Position numbers and translations under genes: made by a program | Notes under the pieces: model-generated | Told to the model about the DNA's origin: nothing | Seen by the model: only the letters and a program-made list of their open reading frames with translations | Database searches by the model: none | Source of the DNA: Aequoribacter sp049615385 | GTDB lineage: Bacteria > Pseudomonadota > Gammaproteobacteria > Pseudomonadales > Halieaceae | Direction: 5' to 3' (one strand) | NCBI RefSeq assembly: GCF_049615385.1 | Contig: NZ_JBMZFL010000003.1 | Length of the DNA stretch: 64,000 nucleotides | In this document: positions 9,041 to 18,295 of the stretch, one piece after another | Numbering within the stretch: the first letter of the stretch is position 1 | How the letters are laid out: every line of letters starts with the position of its first letter

Positions 9041-11266
9041 TTAAAACGAAACGGTGACATCAACGCCCCAAAGTTCTGGGTCGCCGTATTGCATGGTCGT
9101 GAGTAAGCCCCATTCAATACCATTCATGCGATATTCTTCGTCAGTCAGGTTCTTGCTCCAGACGCCAATACGGACGTCTTGCGAACCGATCTCACCTTCC
9201 CAGTTCAGGCGGGCATTCAACAATCCGTAAGAATCGATGTTGGTATTTACCGTATTGTAGGGATCGGGGAAGATCGAAAAGTCATCCGTGTATGCGTAGT
9301 CCAGACGCGCGGTTAACGTACCGCCAGCGAGCTGCATACCATGCTGCAAGAAAGCGTTGTAGGTGAGTTCGGGCGTATAGGGGAAGCTGTTGACGTTTTT
9401 CGCGTCAAACAGTTCACCTGGCGCGACGCCTGCAGGGCAGGGATTGGCAAAGTTAGCGTCCAAACGACACTCGTCGATGTACTCGTCATATTCAGCGTCG
9501 AGAATGCCCACGTTCACACCAAAGGTGGTGGTCTCGGCTAGGGCATAAGCAAACTCGATTTCTGCGCCCGTGATTGTTGCTTCGCCGGCGTTGGTAAATA
9601 CACTGGCCGCTTCTTGCTGATTGAAGCGCGATATCTGCATATCTTCAATGTCATTCATGAAGACAGATGCATTAAGAGTGAGGTTGCCGGAAGCGCTGCG
9701 ATGTTTGAAACCCAGCTCGTATGACGTGACAGTCTCTTCATCAAGTGGTTCAGAGAGCACCACGGGGTTGTTCGATTCGGCGTTAAATACACCAGCTTTC
9801 CAACCGAGAGCTACACGCCAGTAGACTTGTGTCGTGTCGGTCATGGCAAAGGTCGCGGCCATAGATGGTGAGAAATTATCATAACTTGCTTTCGGTGGTG
9901 TGAAGTTATCAAGATCGGTCGGTAGTGGGCCAAACGCAGGAATACCGAACGAGCGATAGACCTCTTTGTCTTCTTCCGAGTAGCGAGCACCCAATGTCAC
10001 GGTCAAATCTGACATGGATTCTGGGGTGTAATCGACTTGGGTAAATACCGCCCAGCTGGTGTTATCCAGACCGTACTCGGTATCGAGCAAAGGCGACCCG
10101 TAAAGCGGTAAATCCAAAGGGTTGATCGTGCGGCCATCTTCTGTGAAATAATAAATGCCCGCCACGTAATTTAAATTATCGCTGCTGCGCAGAAATTGTA
10201 GCTCTTGGCTGAAGCTGTCGTATTCGACATCGCGCGAGGTTTGTAGCAAGTGAAAAGGCGTTGCGTCCCAATCAAGCGTATCGCGAGTCTCGATTGAGCG
10301 GCTACCGGTGATTGATTTGATGGTGAAATCGTCCGTGGTGTAGGTCAGCGTCAGTGCGTGCCCTGAAACTTCTACATCATCATCTCCGGCGCCATCAAGG
10401 CTGCCCTCATCGAAGCGATTGGGGCTGTCCCAGCCAATAATACCGTCCGTTAATCCAGGTACGGGAACGATGCGCGTCATTTGGAAGAAACGCGGGTTCT
10501 GATCAGTTTCAAAGCTGTCGTAACTATAGTAAGCATTTAAGCTGTCGCTTAGATCTGCATCGATAGCGAAGCGGAACGATTGTTTGTCGATGTTGCCAAA
10601 GTCAGCCGTGCTGGGTGGGTTGGCTCCGGTAATCTCATCACTGAAGTCGATATTTTTGACTACGCCGTCGCGCTTTTCTTGCGCGTAGCCAAAGGAGGTA
10701 CGGATGCTGTCCGAAATTGGGATGTCGGCGCGAATGCGTACAGCGCGTCTCGATAATTCGCCCGCGCCGACTTTGATGTCACCGCTGAGCTCTTCGGAGG
10801 GGCGGCGAGATACGAAGTTTATGGCGCCACCTAAGGTGTTTTTGCCGTACAGAGTGCCCTGGGGGCCACGCAGTACTTCGACGCGTTCTAAATCCATGAC
10901 GTCAAAAATACCACCAGTATTTTTACCGACGTACACGCCATCGACGTATAAACCTACCGTTGCTTCTAAAGTTAGTGCTGGGTTGATGGTGACCGACCCG
11001 CGGATATTCACGGTTAAACCGTTTGAGTTTCCGGGTGTATCTGCAATTTGTAAGTTGGGTGTTAGCGCGCCAATATCTTGCGCATTGGCAATACCGAGTG
11101 TTTCGATGGTATCGCGCGTAATGGCAGTGATACTGACAGGGACATCAGCGAGAGATTGCTCGCGTTTCTGTGCTGTGACAATCACTTCTTCAAGTTGTGC
11201 AAAGCTTGGAAGCACGATGGTGCCTGCCAGCAACGCGATAGAGGTTGAAATCAAGCGTTTTTTCAT
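9041..11266 (-). CDS. TonB-dependent receptor (first)
   Basis: A 741-residue outer-membrane receptor for active import of scarce substrates using TonB energy. It has a signal peptide ending in LPSFAQ, a TonB box-like LEEVIVTAQKRE right after it, a plug domain (DVPVSITAI... to RGPQGTLYGKNTLGGAI, about residues 40-150), and a C-terminal 22-strand barrel ending in the outer-membrane signature with terminal Phe (VTVSF). The form is the broad TBDR class abundant in marine gammaproteobacteria, not a clear siderophore receptor. No substrate-specific neighbour is obvious. Confidence 0.94.
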   Translation of the reverse strand: MKKRLISTSIALLAGTIVLPSFAQLEEVIVTAQKREQSLADVPVSITAITRDTIETLGIANAQDIGALTPNLQIADTPGNSNGLTVNIRGSVTINPALTLEATVGLYVDGVYVGKNTGGIFDVMDLERVEVLRGPQGTLYGKNTLGGAINFVSRRPSEELSGDIKVGAGELSRRAVRIRADIPISDSIRTSFGYAQEKRDGVVKNIDFSDEITGANPPSTADFGNIDKQSFRFAIDADLSDSLNAYYSYDSFETDQNPRFFQMTRIVPVPGLTDGIIGWDSPNRFDEGSLDGAGDDDVEVSGHALTLTYTTDDFTIKSITGSRSIETRDTLDWDATPFHLLQTSRDVEYDSFSQELQFLRSSDNLNYVAGIYYFTEDGRTINPLDLPLYGSPLLDTEYGLDNTSWAVFTQVDYTPESMSDLTVTLGARYSEEDKEVYRSFGIPAFGPLPTDLDNFTPPKASYDNFSPSMAATFAMTDTTQVYWRVALGWKAGVFNAESNNPVVLSEPLDEETVTSYELGFKHRSASGNLTLNASVFMNDIEDMQISRFNQQEAASVFTNAGEATITGAEIEFAYALAETTTFGVNVGILDAEYDEYIDECRLDANFANPCPAGVAPGELFDAKNVNSFPYTPELTYNAFLQHGMQLAGGTLTARLDYAYTDDFSIFPDPYNTVNTNIDSYGLLNARLNWEGEIGSQDVRIGVWSKNLTDEEYRMNGIEWGLLTTMQYGDPELWGVDVTVSF

Positions 11267-11448
11267 GGTCGTATCCTTATATTTGCCCGCGGTGGTTATT
11301 GTGTAAACTAGTCTTAATCGCTAGCCCTAGATTGTCTACGTTCAGAGAGACTAAATCCAGCCGGATATCGTCTGTTCTGTTGGTAAGAGTTGGCAAATTA
11401 TAGTTATTTTTTGTGAGTGCTGGTGACTCATCCATACAGGTGGAATTC

Positions 11449-12132
11449 ATGGGTAAAAAAGCGGCGGTAATTGGTGCGACAGGCGCTACGGGGCAACATC
11501 TTGTCATCGAGCTCGGTGACTGTGGTTATTACGACAAAGTACAAACCTTTGGGCGAAGATTAGTCGGATACCCAAGTTCGTTAGTGGAAGAACATCTCAT
11601 CGACTTCGATCGGCCTGAGACATGGTCGAGCCTAATTCAGGCTGATGATATTTTTTTATGTTTGGGTACTACGCTAAAAACAGCGGGCTCCAAAGCGGCG
11701 CAATACAAAGTGGATTTTGACTACCAATATGCGTTTGCTCGTTGCGCACGGGAGGCGGGAGCGACGCGTATTTTTGTCATTTCGTCCCCTGGCGCCTCGC
11801 CCAAGGCCAAGGGGTTTTATTTACGCATGAAAGGTGAGCTTGATGAGGCCGTGAAAAAATTAGGCTTTGAAACCACCGTACTGATTAAACCTTCGTTAAT
11901 CAGAGCTCGCAGAGAGGACCAACGAGTGGGCGAGATTTTGGGCGATCTTTTTCTGACACCACTGTGCAAGCTGCCGGGCTTACGCCGCTATCGCCCCATC
12001 AATGCCCATGAGCTTGCGCGCGCCATTACAATTATTGCTACCCAAATCGAGTCGCCTGCGGCAGAGTACGTGTTGGATGACATTCAATCGGTTCTGCCAG
12101 AAGGAGACCCACCTCTTGAAAGGAACGCATGA
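11449..12132 (+). CDS. NAD(P)-binding protein, atypical SDR (HTATIP2/TIP30-like)
   Basis: A 227-residue Rossmann protein with the nucleotide-binding GATGATGQH at residues 8-16 and no classical YxxxK oxidoreductase pair in the usual place. The FVISSPGASPKAKGFYLRMKG segment (two parts: SSPGAS and YLRMKGE) matches the HTATIP2/TIP30-like atypical SDR group. ATG 11449 is chosen over the in-frame GTG at 11413 because the Rossmann motif starts right after it. It overlaps the start of the aminotransferase gene, so it likely heads a four-gene operon. Confidence 0.8.
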   Translation: MGKKAAVIGATGATGQHLVIELGDCGYYDKVQTFGRRLVGYPSSLVEEHLIDFDRPETWSSLIQADDIFLCLGTTLKTAGSKAAQYKVDFDYQYAFARCAREAGATRIFVISSPGASPKAKGFYLRMKGELDEAVKKLGFETTVLIKPSLIRARREDQRVGEILGDLFLTPLCKLPGLRRYRPINAHELARAITIIATQIESPAAEYVLDDIQSVLPEGDPPLERNA

Positions 12133-13027
12133 TTATTTAGATGACCCTCGTAACGCCGATATTCTAATCAACATTAACGGGGAGCTTTTCCCGCGGCAGC
12201 AAGCAGTGGTCTCCGTCTTTGATTCAGGATTTATTCTGGGTGACGGTGTTTGGGAAGGTTTGCGCGTACACAAAGGTAAGATCGCGTTCCTGAGCGAGCA
12301 TTTAGATCGATTGTACGAGGGCGCTAAAGCGCTAGATATGGATGTTGGGGTGAGCCGAGAACAGCTCACTCAGAGGCTATACGATACCTTAAACGCCAAT
12401 AGTATGCAGGAAGGCGTGCATATCCGCCTGATGGTGACACGCGGCATTAAAGCAACTCCATATCAAGACCCAAGGGTCACGATTTCGTCGGCGACCATTG
12501 TTATTATCCCCGAGTATAAGCAGGCTTTGCCCGAAACATCGGAGCGCGGCATCCGTTTATTCACCGTGCATGTGCGGCGCGGCTACCCCGATGTGCAAGA
12601 TCAAAAGCTCAATTCACACTCTAAGATCAACTGTATTACCGCTTGCATCCAGGCCGCTAAAGCCGGTGCAGATGAGGCCTTGATGCTCGATCCACATGGT
12701 TTCGTTGCGACCTGCAATTCGACCCACTTTTTCATTGTACGAAAGGGCGAAGTGTGGACGTCCACCGGTGATTTTTGCCTCGGTGGAATCACACGTGGCA
12801 ATGTGATCCGCTTATGTCGCGAATTAGATATTCCGGTCTATCAAAAAAACTTTAGTCTGACCGATGTCTACGGCGCCGATGAGGCCTTTGTAACGGGCAC
12901 CTTTGCCGGCTTGTGTCCCGTCCGGGAAGTCGATGGTCGCACTATTGGCTCTGGCGAACGCGGTGCCATGGTGCAGCGTCTGCAAGTGGCTTACCTAGAG
13001 ATGATCGAGCGGGAATCTATAGCATGA
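12116..13027 (+). CDS. Class IV aminotransferase, atypical active site
   Basis: A 303-residue PLP fold type IV enzyme (branched-chain / D-amino acid aminotransferase superfamily). Visible features are the early GDGVWEGLRVHKG segment and the PLP lysine in LNSHSKINC (K170). In the usual GYVAEGSGENIF motif the PLP-N1 glutamate is replaced: here the segment is GFVATCNSTHFF, with T199 in its place. There is no ATG in frame. TTG 12116 has AAGGAG at 12101-12106 and gives the right length, so it is chosen. It overlaps the upstream gene by 17 nt and the next by 4 nt (ATGA). Substrate is not deducible. Confidence 0.85.
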   Translation: MKGTHDYLDDPRNADILININGELFPRQQAVVSVFDSGFILGDGVWEGLRVHKGKIAFLSEHLDRLYEGAKALDMDVGVSREQLTQRLYDTLNANSMQEGVHIRLMVTRGIKATPYQDPRVTISSATIVIIPEYKQALPETSERGIRLFTVHVRRGYPDVQDQKLNSHSKINCITACIQAAKAGADEALMLDPHGFVATCNSTHFFIVRKGEVWTSTGDFCLGGITRGNVIRLCRELDIPVYQKNFSLTDVYGADEAFVTGTFAGLCPVREVDGRTIGSGERGAMVQRLQVAYLEMIERESIA

Positions 13028-13755
13028 CGCTACGTCTCGCCGTTTGGTCGGGGCCCAGAAATATCTCGACCGCGATGATGCGCGCTTGGGAGAATCGCGA
13101 CGATTGCGAGGTTTTAGACGAACCCTTCTATGCCTACTACCTCAAACAAACGGGATTAGATCACCCTGCTGCAGACGAGGTTATGGCTTCACAAAGCACC
13201 GATTGGCGCAAGGTTGTTGCTCTCTGTCAAAGCGAGCCCCCGAATAATGCGACAATTTTTTATCAAAAGCAGATGAGTTTCCATATGCTCGAAGAAGTCG
13301 ATCGGGGGTGGATGTCGAAGCTAACACACTGCTTTCTTATCCGAGATCCTGAGTCGGTGGTGGCCTCTTACGCGCAAGTGCGCGAAACGCCAACGCTTGG
13401 GGATATTGGCTTTGTGCAGCAAGCCGAGCTGTACCATTATGTGTGCCAGCATTTGGATCCGAATCCGGTGGTCATCGATAGTGCTGAGTTTTTGGCCAAC
13501 CCTGAGGCTATGCTGCGCGCGTGGTGCCTGGCTCTGGGTATTGAATTCTCTGAGCGTATGCTTAAATGGCCTGCAGGTCGGCGAGACAGCGACGGTGTGT
13601 GGGCCCCACATTGGTACGAATCCGTTTGGGCCTCCACGGGGTTTGCCGGGCCCCGAGTGACGAAGCCTGCATTGAACCACGAGTTGCGAGTGCTCGCTGA
13701 TCAAGCGCGCCCTTATTACCAAGACTTGTATGACCGTCGCTTACGAGTATCATGA
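13024..13755 (+). CDS. Sulfotransferase-like P-loop protein
   Basis: A 243-residue protein starting with a sulfotransferase-type phosphate-binding loop (AVWSGPRNISTAMMRAW, residues 6-22) followed by DEPFYAYYL. LIRDPESVVASY near residue 105 resembles the 3'-phosphate-binding motif of PAPS-dependent sulfotransferases. It overlaps the aminotransferase stop by 4 nt, so the two are probably made together. From memory, some plant BCAT-like proteins fuse a P-loop domain of this kind to a class IV aminotransferase, which would support a joint role. Actual sulfotransfer is unproven. Confidence 0.72.
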   Translation: MTLRLAVWSGPRNISTAMMRAWENRDDCEVLDEPFYAYYLKQTGLDHPAADEVMASQSTDWRKVVALCQSEPPNNATIFYQKQMSFHMLEEVDRGWMSKLTHCFLIRDPESVVASYAQVRETPTLGDIGFVQQAELYHYVCQHLDPNPVVIDSAEFLANPEAMLRAWCLALGIEFSERMLKWPAGRRDSDGVWAPHWYESVWASTGFAGPRVTKPALNHELRVLADQARPYYQDLYDRRLRVS

Positions 13756-13790
13756 TCGAATCCTAAATAACGATAAAAACAAGGTGTGTT

Positions 13791-14555
13791 ATGTCTAGAA
13801 CGATGATGATTACGGGTGCAGCCCGCGGAATCGGCTTGACAACGGCGCGATACTTCGCTGAAAAAGGATGGCGTGTCGGGCTCTACGATTGCGATTCTGA
13901 AGCGATCACAGAAGTACTGCAGCAACCCGAATTTGGCCGCTGTTTTGGGGGTGTCTGTGACGTCACCGATGACGAGTCTGTCGCTTACGCATTACAGCAT
14001 TTTGCCGAGCAAACCCACGATGTCATGGATGTTCTGGTTAACAACGCCGGCGTATTGTCCGCGGGTTACTTTGAAGACTTGGATCTTGCCACGCAAAACA
14101 AAATGATCGAGGTGAATGTGTTGGGTGTTATGCGTATGGCCCATGCCGCTTTTCCTTTGCTGAGGGAAACGCCGGGAGCGACGCTCGTCAATTTATGTTC
14201 GGTCTCGAGCATTCACGGCGTGCCAACATTGGCGATTTATTCTGCCAGTAAGTTTTTTGTGAATGGATTTACGGAGGCTCTAGCCTTGGAATGGGAGCGT
14301 CACGGCATTTATGTCACATGCGTCAAACCCCCGATTATTAATACCCAGATGGGTGCGGCCGCGGGTGCTTTTCTGTCTGAAACACCGGTACCTGCGCTCG
14401 AACCCATTGTCGTGGCAGAGGCTATTGATCGCGCTATTCACAAAGGCGGCACCGGCCACATTATTGGCACGGGGTCTAAAATATGGGGCTTGCTGGATCG
14501 ATGGCTACCCGAGGCCGGTCGAGAATGGGTCGCCAGAAAAGTATTGGGGTTTTAG
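13791..14555 (+). CDS. Short-chain dehydrogenase/reductase (SDR)
   Basis: A 254-residue classical SDR. The cofactor loop is TGAARGIGL (residues 8-16), the structural NNAG is near residue 83, and the catalytic serine and YSASK are near residues 140-158. The acidic YDCD after strand 2 suggests NAD(H) preference. It is 35 bases downstream of the sulfotransferase-like gene on the same strand and may be the fourth gene of that operon. Substrate unknown. Confidence 0.88.
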   Translation: MSRTMMITGAARGIGLTTARYFAEKGWRVGLYDCDSEAITEVLQQPEFGRCFGGVCDVTDDESVAYALQHFAEQTHDVMDVLVNNAGVLSAGYFEDLDLATQNKMIEVNVLGVMRMAHAAFPLLRETPGATLVNLCSVSSIHGVPTLAIYSASKFFVNGFTEALALEWERHGIYVTCVKPPIINTQMGAAAGAFLSETPVPALEPIVVAEAIDRAIHKGGTGHIIGTGSKIWGLLDRWLPEAGREWVARKVLGF

Positions 14556-14645
14556 TTTGGATTCTTCGTCCAGGGCGAAAAACAGTATTTTCAATGTTAT
14601 GAGTAATCGTTCGTATTGGCCTCTAGGTGTTTACTTGTTGTGGTG

Positions 14646-15506
14646 CTACCGCTCTGCGCGACGCGCCCACAAAATATAAAGCACCACATTCAGTACCATG
14701 GGTATCGCATAGACTGCCGCAGGCACGGACAGAGATGCATCTCCAATTAGGTTCGCGGCCACAAAAAATGCGGTAACGACGTTTTGGACTCCGACTTCGA
14801 TGGTCAGCGTACCTGTTTGCGCGCGATTCAAGGACAAGGCCTTGGCGATGACGTGGCCACACAGCATGCTGACAATATTTAAGAAAAACAGTGCGGGTAC
14901 GAGTGTCGTGAGGTGCCCAGCAACGGTGTTGGGTGCGTTCAATAGGGTCGGTAACACAATCAGGCCCAAAACCAGTAGCGAGAGTTTTCTTACCCAAGGC
15001 TCAAGTTGCGCGACTTGTTTTGGGAATCTGGCATATAAGATCATCCCGACAATTACCGGTATTACTGTCATAGTCGCCAGTGTTTTAATGGTCTGGCCGA
15101 CAGGTAGCGATAACTCAGCTTCTGTCCCCATAAAGTGACGTAGGGCAAGGTTTACAATAATTGGCAGTGTGACGATGGTGATACAGCTACTTGCTGCGGT
15201 TAGGGTCACGGATAGAGCTGTATCGGCTTTGGCCAAATACGAGAATAAGTTAGAGGTAGCGCCACCTGCGCAACAGACTAAGATAATAACCCCAACCGCC
15301 GTTTGACCTTCAAGCTGAAATAAGATCGCGGTTAACCAACCGATGAGAGGCAATGCAATCATTTGGCCTCCAAGCCCCGCCAAAGAGGCAGTGGGCAGCG
15401 TGATAACGCGCTTAAAGTCTGCGACGGTCAGGGATAGCCCCATGCCAAACATGATGATGATTAGCCCAAGGGGTATAAATTGCGACAAGCTCGAGAGTAG
15501 ATCCAT
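14646..15506 (-). CDS. Bile acid:sodium symporter (BASS) family transporter
   Basis: A 286-residue integral membrane protein with nine to ten predicted helices. Typical BASS/SBF features are an early MGLSLTVADF segment, CCAGGATSNLFSYLAKAD near residues 85-103 and EVGVQNV near residue 236. Bacterial members move bile acids, pantoate, pyruvate or other organic anions with Na+. It is 37 bases downstream of the truncated globin gene and may share its transcript. Ligand unknown. Confidence 0.88.
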   Translation of the reverse strand: MDLLSSLSQFIPLGLIIIMFGMGLSLTVADFKRVITLPTASLAGLGGQMIALPLIGWLTAILFQLEGQTAVGVIILVCCAGGATSNLFSYLAKADTALSVTLTAASSCITIVTLPIIVNLALRHFMGTEAELSLPVGQTIKTLATMTVIPVIVGMILYARFPKQVAQLEPWVRKLSLLVLGLIVLPTLLNAPNTVAGHLTTLVPALFFLNIVSMLCGHVIAKALSLNRAQTGTLTIEVGVQNVVTAFFVAANLIGDASLSVPAAVYAIPMVLNVVLYILWARRAER

Positions 15507-15543
15507 TATTATCTCGACGTTATTGTTGGGTATTTATTTGTGG

Positions 15544-15969
15544 CTAGATTCTGCCAACCGCGATGATATTTGGGTCTTGCTCGGCCGCGTTCGAATGATC
15601 TCTGTTTTGCACTGCGGCAGCCACTTGCCTGATTGGGGTGTGCAGCATTTTTTTTACGTCATCGGATGCGTTAATGGCGTCCAAAGCCGCATCAAAGCAT
15701 AGCAACCATTGCTCGGTTTCGTCAGGGCCGATGTGGTAGGCCGCGTGCGGATCGGTGAGGCAAACGGTACCCTTTCTTTCATGGTAACGCGGGGGGCCGC
15801 CCATCCAACCCATTAAGTATTCGGCCAGTGTATCGCTTATGGGGCCTAAATCTTTGGCGTGCATCGCTCTGATGCCTGCCGCCTCGGGCAGGGTTTCCAT
15901 CGCATGATAAAAGGCACGTGCTAGTTGGTGAATTTTTTCTTCACCGAGAAGTTGAAAAGGCGTCTGCAT
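15544..15969 (-). CDS. Group II truncated haemoglobin (trHbO-like)
   Basis: A 141-residue truncated globin with the short 2-on-2 helix pattern. The segments AEYLMGWMGGPPRYHERKG and HIGPDETEQWLLCFDAAL (distal Trp G8 region) are the hallmarks of group II globins. Such proteins bind O2 or NO and aid respiration or stress defence. It is upstream of the BASS gene on the same strand and divergent from the amidohydrolase. Confidence 0.87.
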   Translation of the reverse strand: MQTPFQLLGEEKIHQLARAFYHAMETLPEAAGIRAMHAKDLGPISDTLAEYLMGWMGGPPRYHERKGTVCLTDPHAAYHIGPDETEQWLLCFDAALDAINASDDVKKMLHTPIRQVAAAVQNRDHSNAAEQDPNIIAVGRI

Positions 15970-16131
15970 CTTAAAATCTCCGCTGAATGTAGGCGAATAG
16001 TAGCACTAATTTCCATTATTTTGAGTCGCCAATGTAGACTGCAGCATGTCGTTTAGGTCTAGTGGTGATCGCCAGACGGTGTATACGAGGTGCCAAACAA
16101 TTGATTTGTGGTATTCTTTGGAGCAATCAAT

Positions 16132-17460
16132 GTGTTGGGGTTTGATCGTTTTATGATAAAGCTTGCGGATGTTTGGGTGCTCATCTTGCTTTTCTCGTCT
16201 GCAGTGCAAAGTGCCGACACGGTTATTCATGCCGGCCAATTAATTGATGTCACCTCGAATTCGGTCCGAAGCAACGTGTCTGTTGTCATTACTGATGATC
16301 GTATTGCGGCGGTGCGAGATGGTTGGATCTCTCCGGCAGCAGGGCAGCGACTAATCGACTTGAGGGGCCACACACTGATGCCCGGTTTCATCGATATGCA
16401 TGTTCATCTGAGCGGTGAGCTTGATCCTCCTCACAGTTACAGTGAGGGCTTTTATCTCAATTCCGCAGACCTTGCATTGCGCGCTTCCGCTTATGCGAGC
16501 CTTACACTGCGAGCTGGCTTTACCACGGTTCGTGATTTAGGGGCAAACGACGTTGAGGCTATCAAAGCGTTAAAAACGGCGATTAACTCTGGGTTGGTAG
16601 AAGGCCCAAGAATATTCATGGCCGGCAAAGCGATAGCGACAACTGGAGGACATGGAGACCCCACCAATGGCATTCGAAGCGATTTGCGCGGTGATCCTGG
16701 CCCTAAGGACGGTGTTATCAATAGTGCCCAAGATGCCTTTAAAGCGGTTCGGCAGCGCTATAAAGACGGCAGCGATGTTATTAAATTAACGGTAACGGGT
16801 GGTGTCCTGTCTCTCGCGAAAAGCGGGGATAACCCCCAATTTACCGACGATGAGCTGCAAGCGGTAGTCGCGGCCGCGAAAGATTATAATTTTAACGTTG
16901 CGGTCCATGCTCACGGCGCTGAGGGGATGAAACGTGCGGTTGACGCCGGTATTGATTCCGTCGAGCATGGCACCTATATGACTGAAGAAATTATGTCGCT
17001 TATGAAGACTAAAGGCACCTGGTACGTACCCACTATCTCAGCGGGCAAATGGGTTGCCAAACTCTCTGAAGAAGAAGGCAAGTTTCCCGCTGTGGTTAGG
17101 CCGAAGGCGGCCGCCGTGGGGCCATTGATACAGGATACCTTTTCCCGAGCCTATGCCGCTGGCGTAAACATAGCGTTCGGCACCGACGCTGGTGTTTCAC
17201 CACATGGTCGCAACGCTGAAGAATTTATATTTATGGTGGAAGCGGGTATGCCTGTGCTTGAAGCAATCCGGTCGGCGACCTTGAATGCATCCATTTTACT
17301 GGGGCAAGATGATCGTTTGGGTTCTATTGAGCAGGGGAAGTTAGCTGATTTAGTCGCAGTGAAGGGTGATCCAATGAGCGACGTGAGTACCTTGCTCTCG
17401 CCTTCTTTTGTCATGAAAGGTGGCCAAATCTATGTGAATGAAACCCCGTCCTCTAAATAA
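16132..17460 (+). CDS. Secreted amidohydrolase family protein
   Basis: A metal-dependent hydrolase of the imidazolonepropionase/prolidase-like amidohydrolase group. After a signal peptide it has the metal motif MPGFIDMHVHLSG, a mid TVTGGVLS segment (metal lysine region IKLTVTGG), VHAHGAEG, EHGTYM, and the late FGTDAG aspartate, so all usual ligands are present. Start is uncertain: GTG 16132 has TTGGAG eight bases upstream, while ATG 16153 starts right at the signal peptide. Probable periplasmic substrate is a small amide, dipeptide or lactone. Confidence 0.87.
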   Translation: MLGFDRFMIKLADVWVLILLFSSAVQSADTVIHAGQLIDVTSNSVRSNVSVVITDDRIAAVRDGWISPAAGQRLIDLRGHTLMPGFIDMHVHLSGELDPPHSYSEGFYLNSADLALRASAYASLTLRAGFTTVRDLGANDVEAIKALKTAINSGLVEGPRIFMAGKAIATTGGHGDPTNGIRSDLRGDPGPKDGVINSAQDAFKAVRQRYKDGSDVIKLTVTGGVLSLAKSGDNPQFTDDELQAVVAAAKDYNFNVAVHAHGAEGMKRAVDAGIDSVEHGTYMTEEIMSLMKTKGTWYVPTISAGKWVAKLSEEEGKFPAVVRPKAAAVGPLIQDTFSRAYAAGVNIAFGTDAGVSPHGRNAEEFIFMVEAGMPVLEAIRSATLNASILLGQDDRLGSIEQGKLADLVAVKGDPMSDVSTLLSPSFVMKGGQIYVNETPSSK

Positions 17461-17472
17461 GGACTCTCCAAG

Positions 17473-17545
17473 CCCGCAGATAATCGATGTTCTTGTGGAC
17501 GGTAAGGTCGTTACGTCGAGTTAGCGCATGATACCTGCGGGATTT
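17473..17545 (+). terminator. Possible terminator after the amidohydrolase gene
   Basis: A 7-bp perfect pair CCCGCAG / CTGCGGG encloses 55 bases and is followed by ATTTTAT. The long loop makes this a weak candidate. The region to 17678 shows no other gene. Confidence 0.35.
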
Positions 17546-17678
17546 TATAGCGAGTGGGGTGCCTGCGCGACGCGCCGATCTCAAACATCTGCTAGGGCGC
17601 TAATGATTAGAAAACGAAGGTATCGATTTGGATGAGGCTCTGAGGTAACCTTGAGGTTTGATCTCTGGAGTAAATCAA

Positions 17679-18218
17679 ATGATACGGTTTGTGGTAATAG
17701 TTTCACTCGTCTTCCTTTCAGCCAGTGCCTTGGGTGCTATGCCGGCTACTATGCAAAAAGATGGCTACATAAAAGGCTACGGTCCCTTTGTGCCAGTACA
17801 AGAAGACTGGCCGGTCTCTCGTGATACCCAATTTAAGGTGGTTTTCGATTTGGCGAAGGCGGCGGCCCCGGGTGAGATTAACAAAACGATCTTAGCTGCC
17901 GCTCGTTTCATGAACATGCACGTCGATGCAGGTTTTGCTCCAGAGAATATCCAAATTGTGGTCGTGGTGCACGGCAGCGGTGGGGATGATGTCGGTAATG
18001 ATACGTACTACGAAGAAAAGACCATGCACAAAAATACCAACGCCCCCTTGGTCAAAGCGTTAGCTGATAAGGGCGTGCAATTCATCGTCTGTGGGCAAAG
18101 CGCGGCGTTTTATGGCATGGCGAAAACAGATTTCTTACCCGAGGTGCAAATGGCATTGTCAGCGATGACAGCCCACGCGGTCTTGCAGCAACAGGGATAT
18201 ACCGTTAATCCGTTCTGA
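17679..18218 (+). CDS. Secreted DsrE family protein
   Basis: A 179-residue protein with a signal peptide (residues 1-20, ending SALGA) and a DsrE/DsrF-like alpha/beta fold (IQIVVVVHGSGGDDV near residue 95, FIVCGQSAAFYGM near 145). The cysteine in VCGQSA matches the position of the active cysteine in many DsrE-like proteins. The family handles sulfur transfer or small-molecule binding, with little known for periplasmic members. ATG 17679 has GGAG nine bases upstream. Confidence 0.8.
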   Translation: MIRFVVIVSLVFLSASALGAMPATMQKDGYIKGYGPFVPVQEDWPVSRDTQFKVVFDLAKAAAPGEINKTILAAARFMNMHVDAGFAPENIQIVVVVHGSGGDDVGNDTYYEEKTMHKNTNAPLVKALADKGVQFIVCGQSAAFYGMAKTDFLPEVQMALSAMTAHAVLQQQGYTVNPF

Positions 18219-18295
18219 CCTGTGCCAAAATCGTTGTTAGAGATGCTTGACTAAAGAGGCCGATTTTTTTGTTGTGCTCATCCTAATATGGCTCA

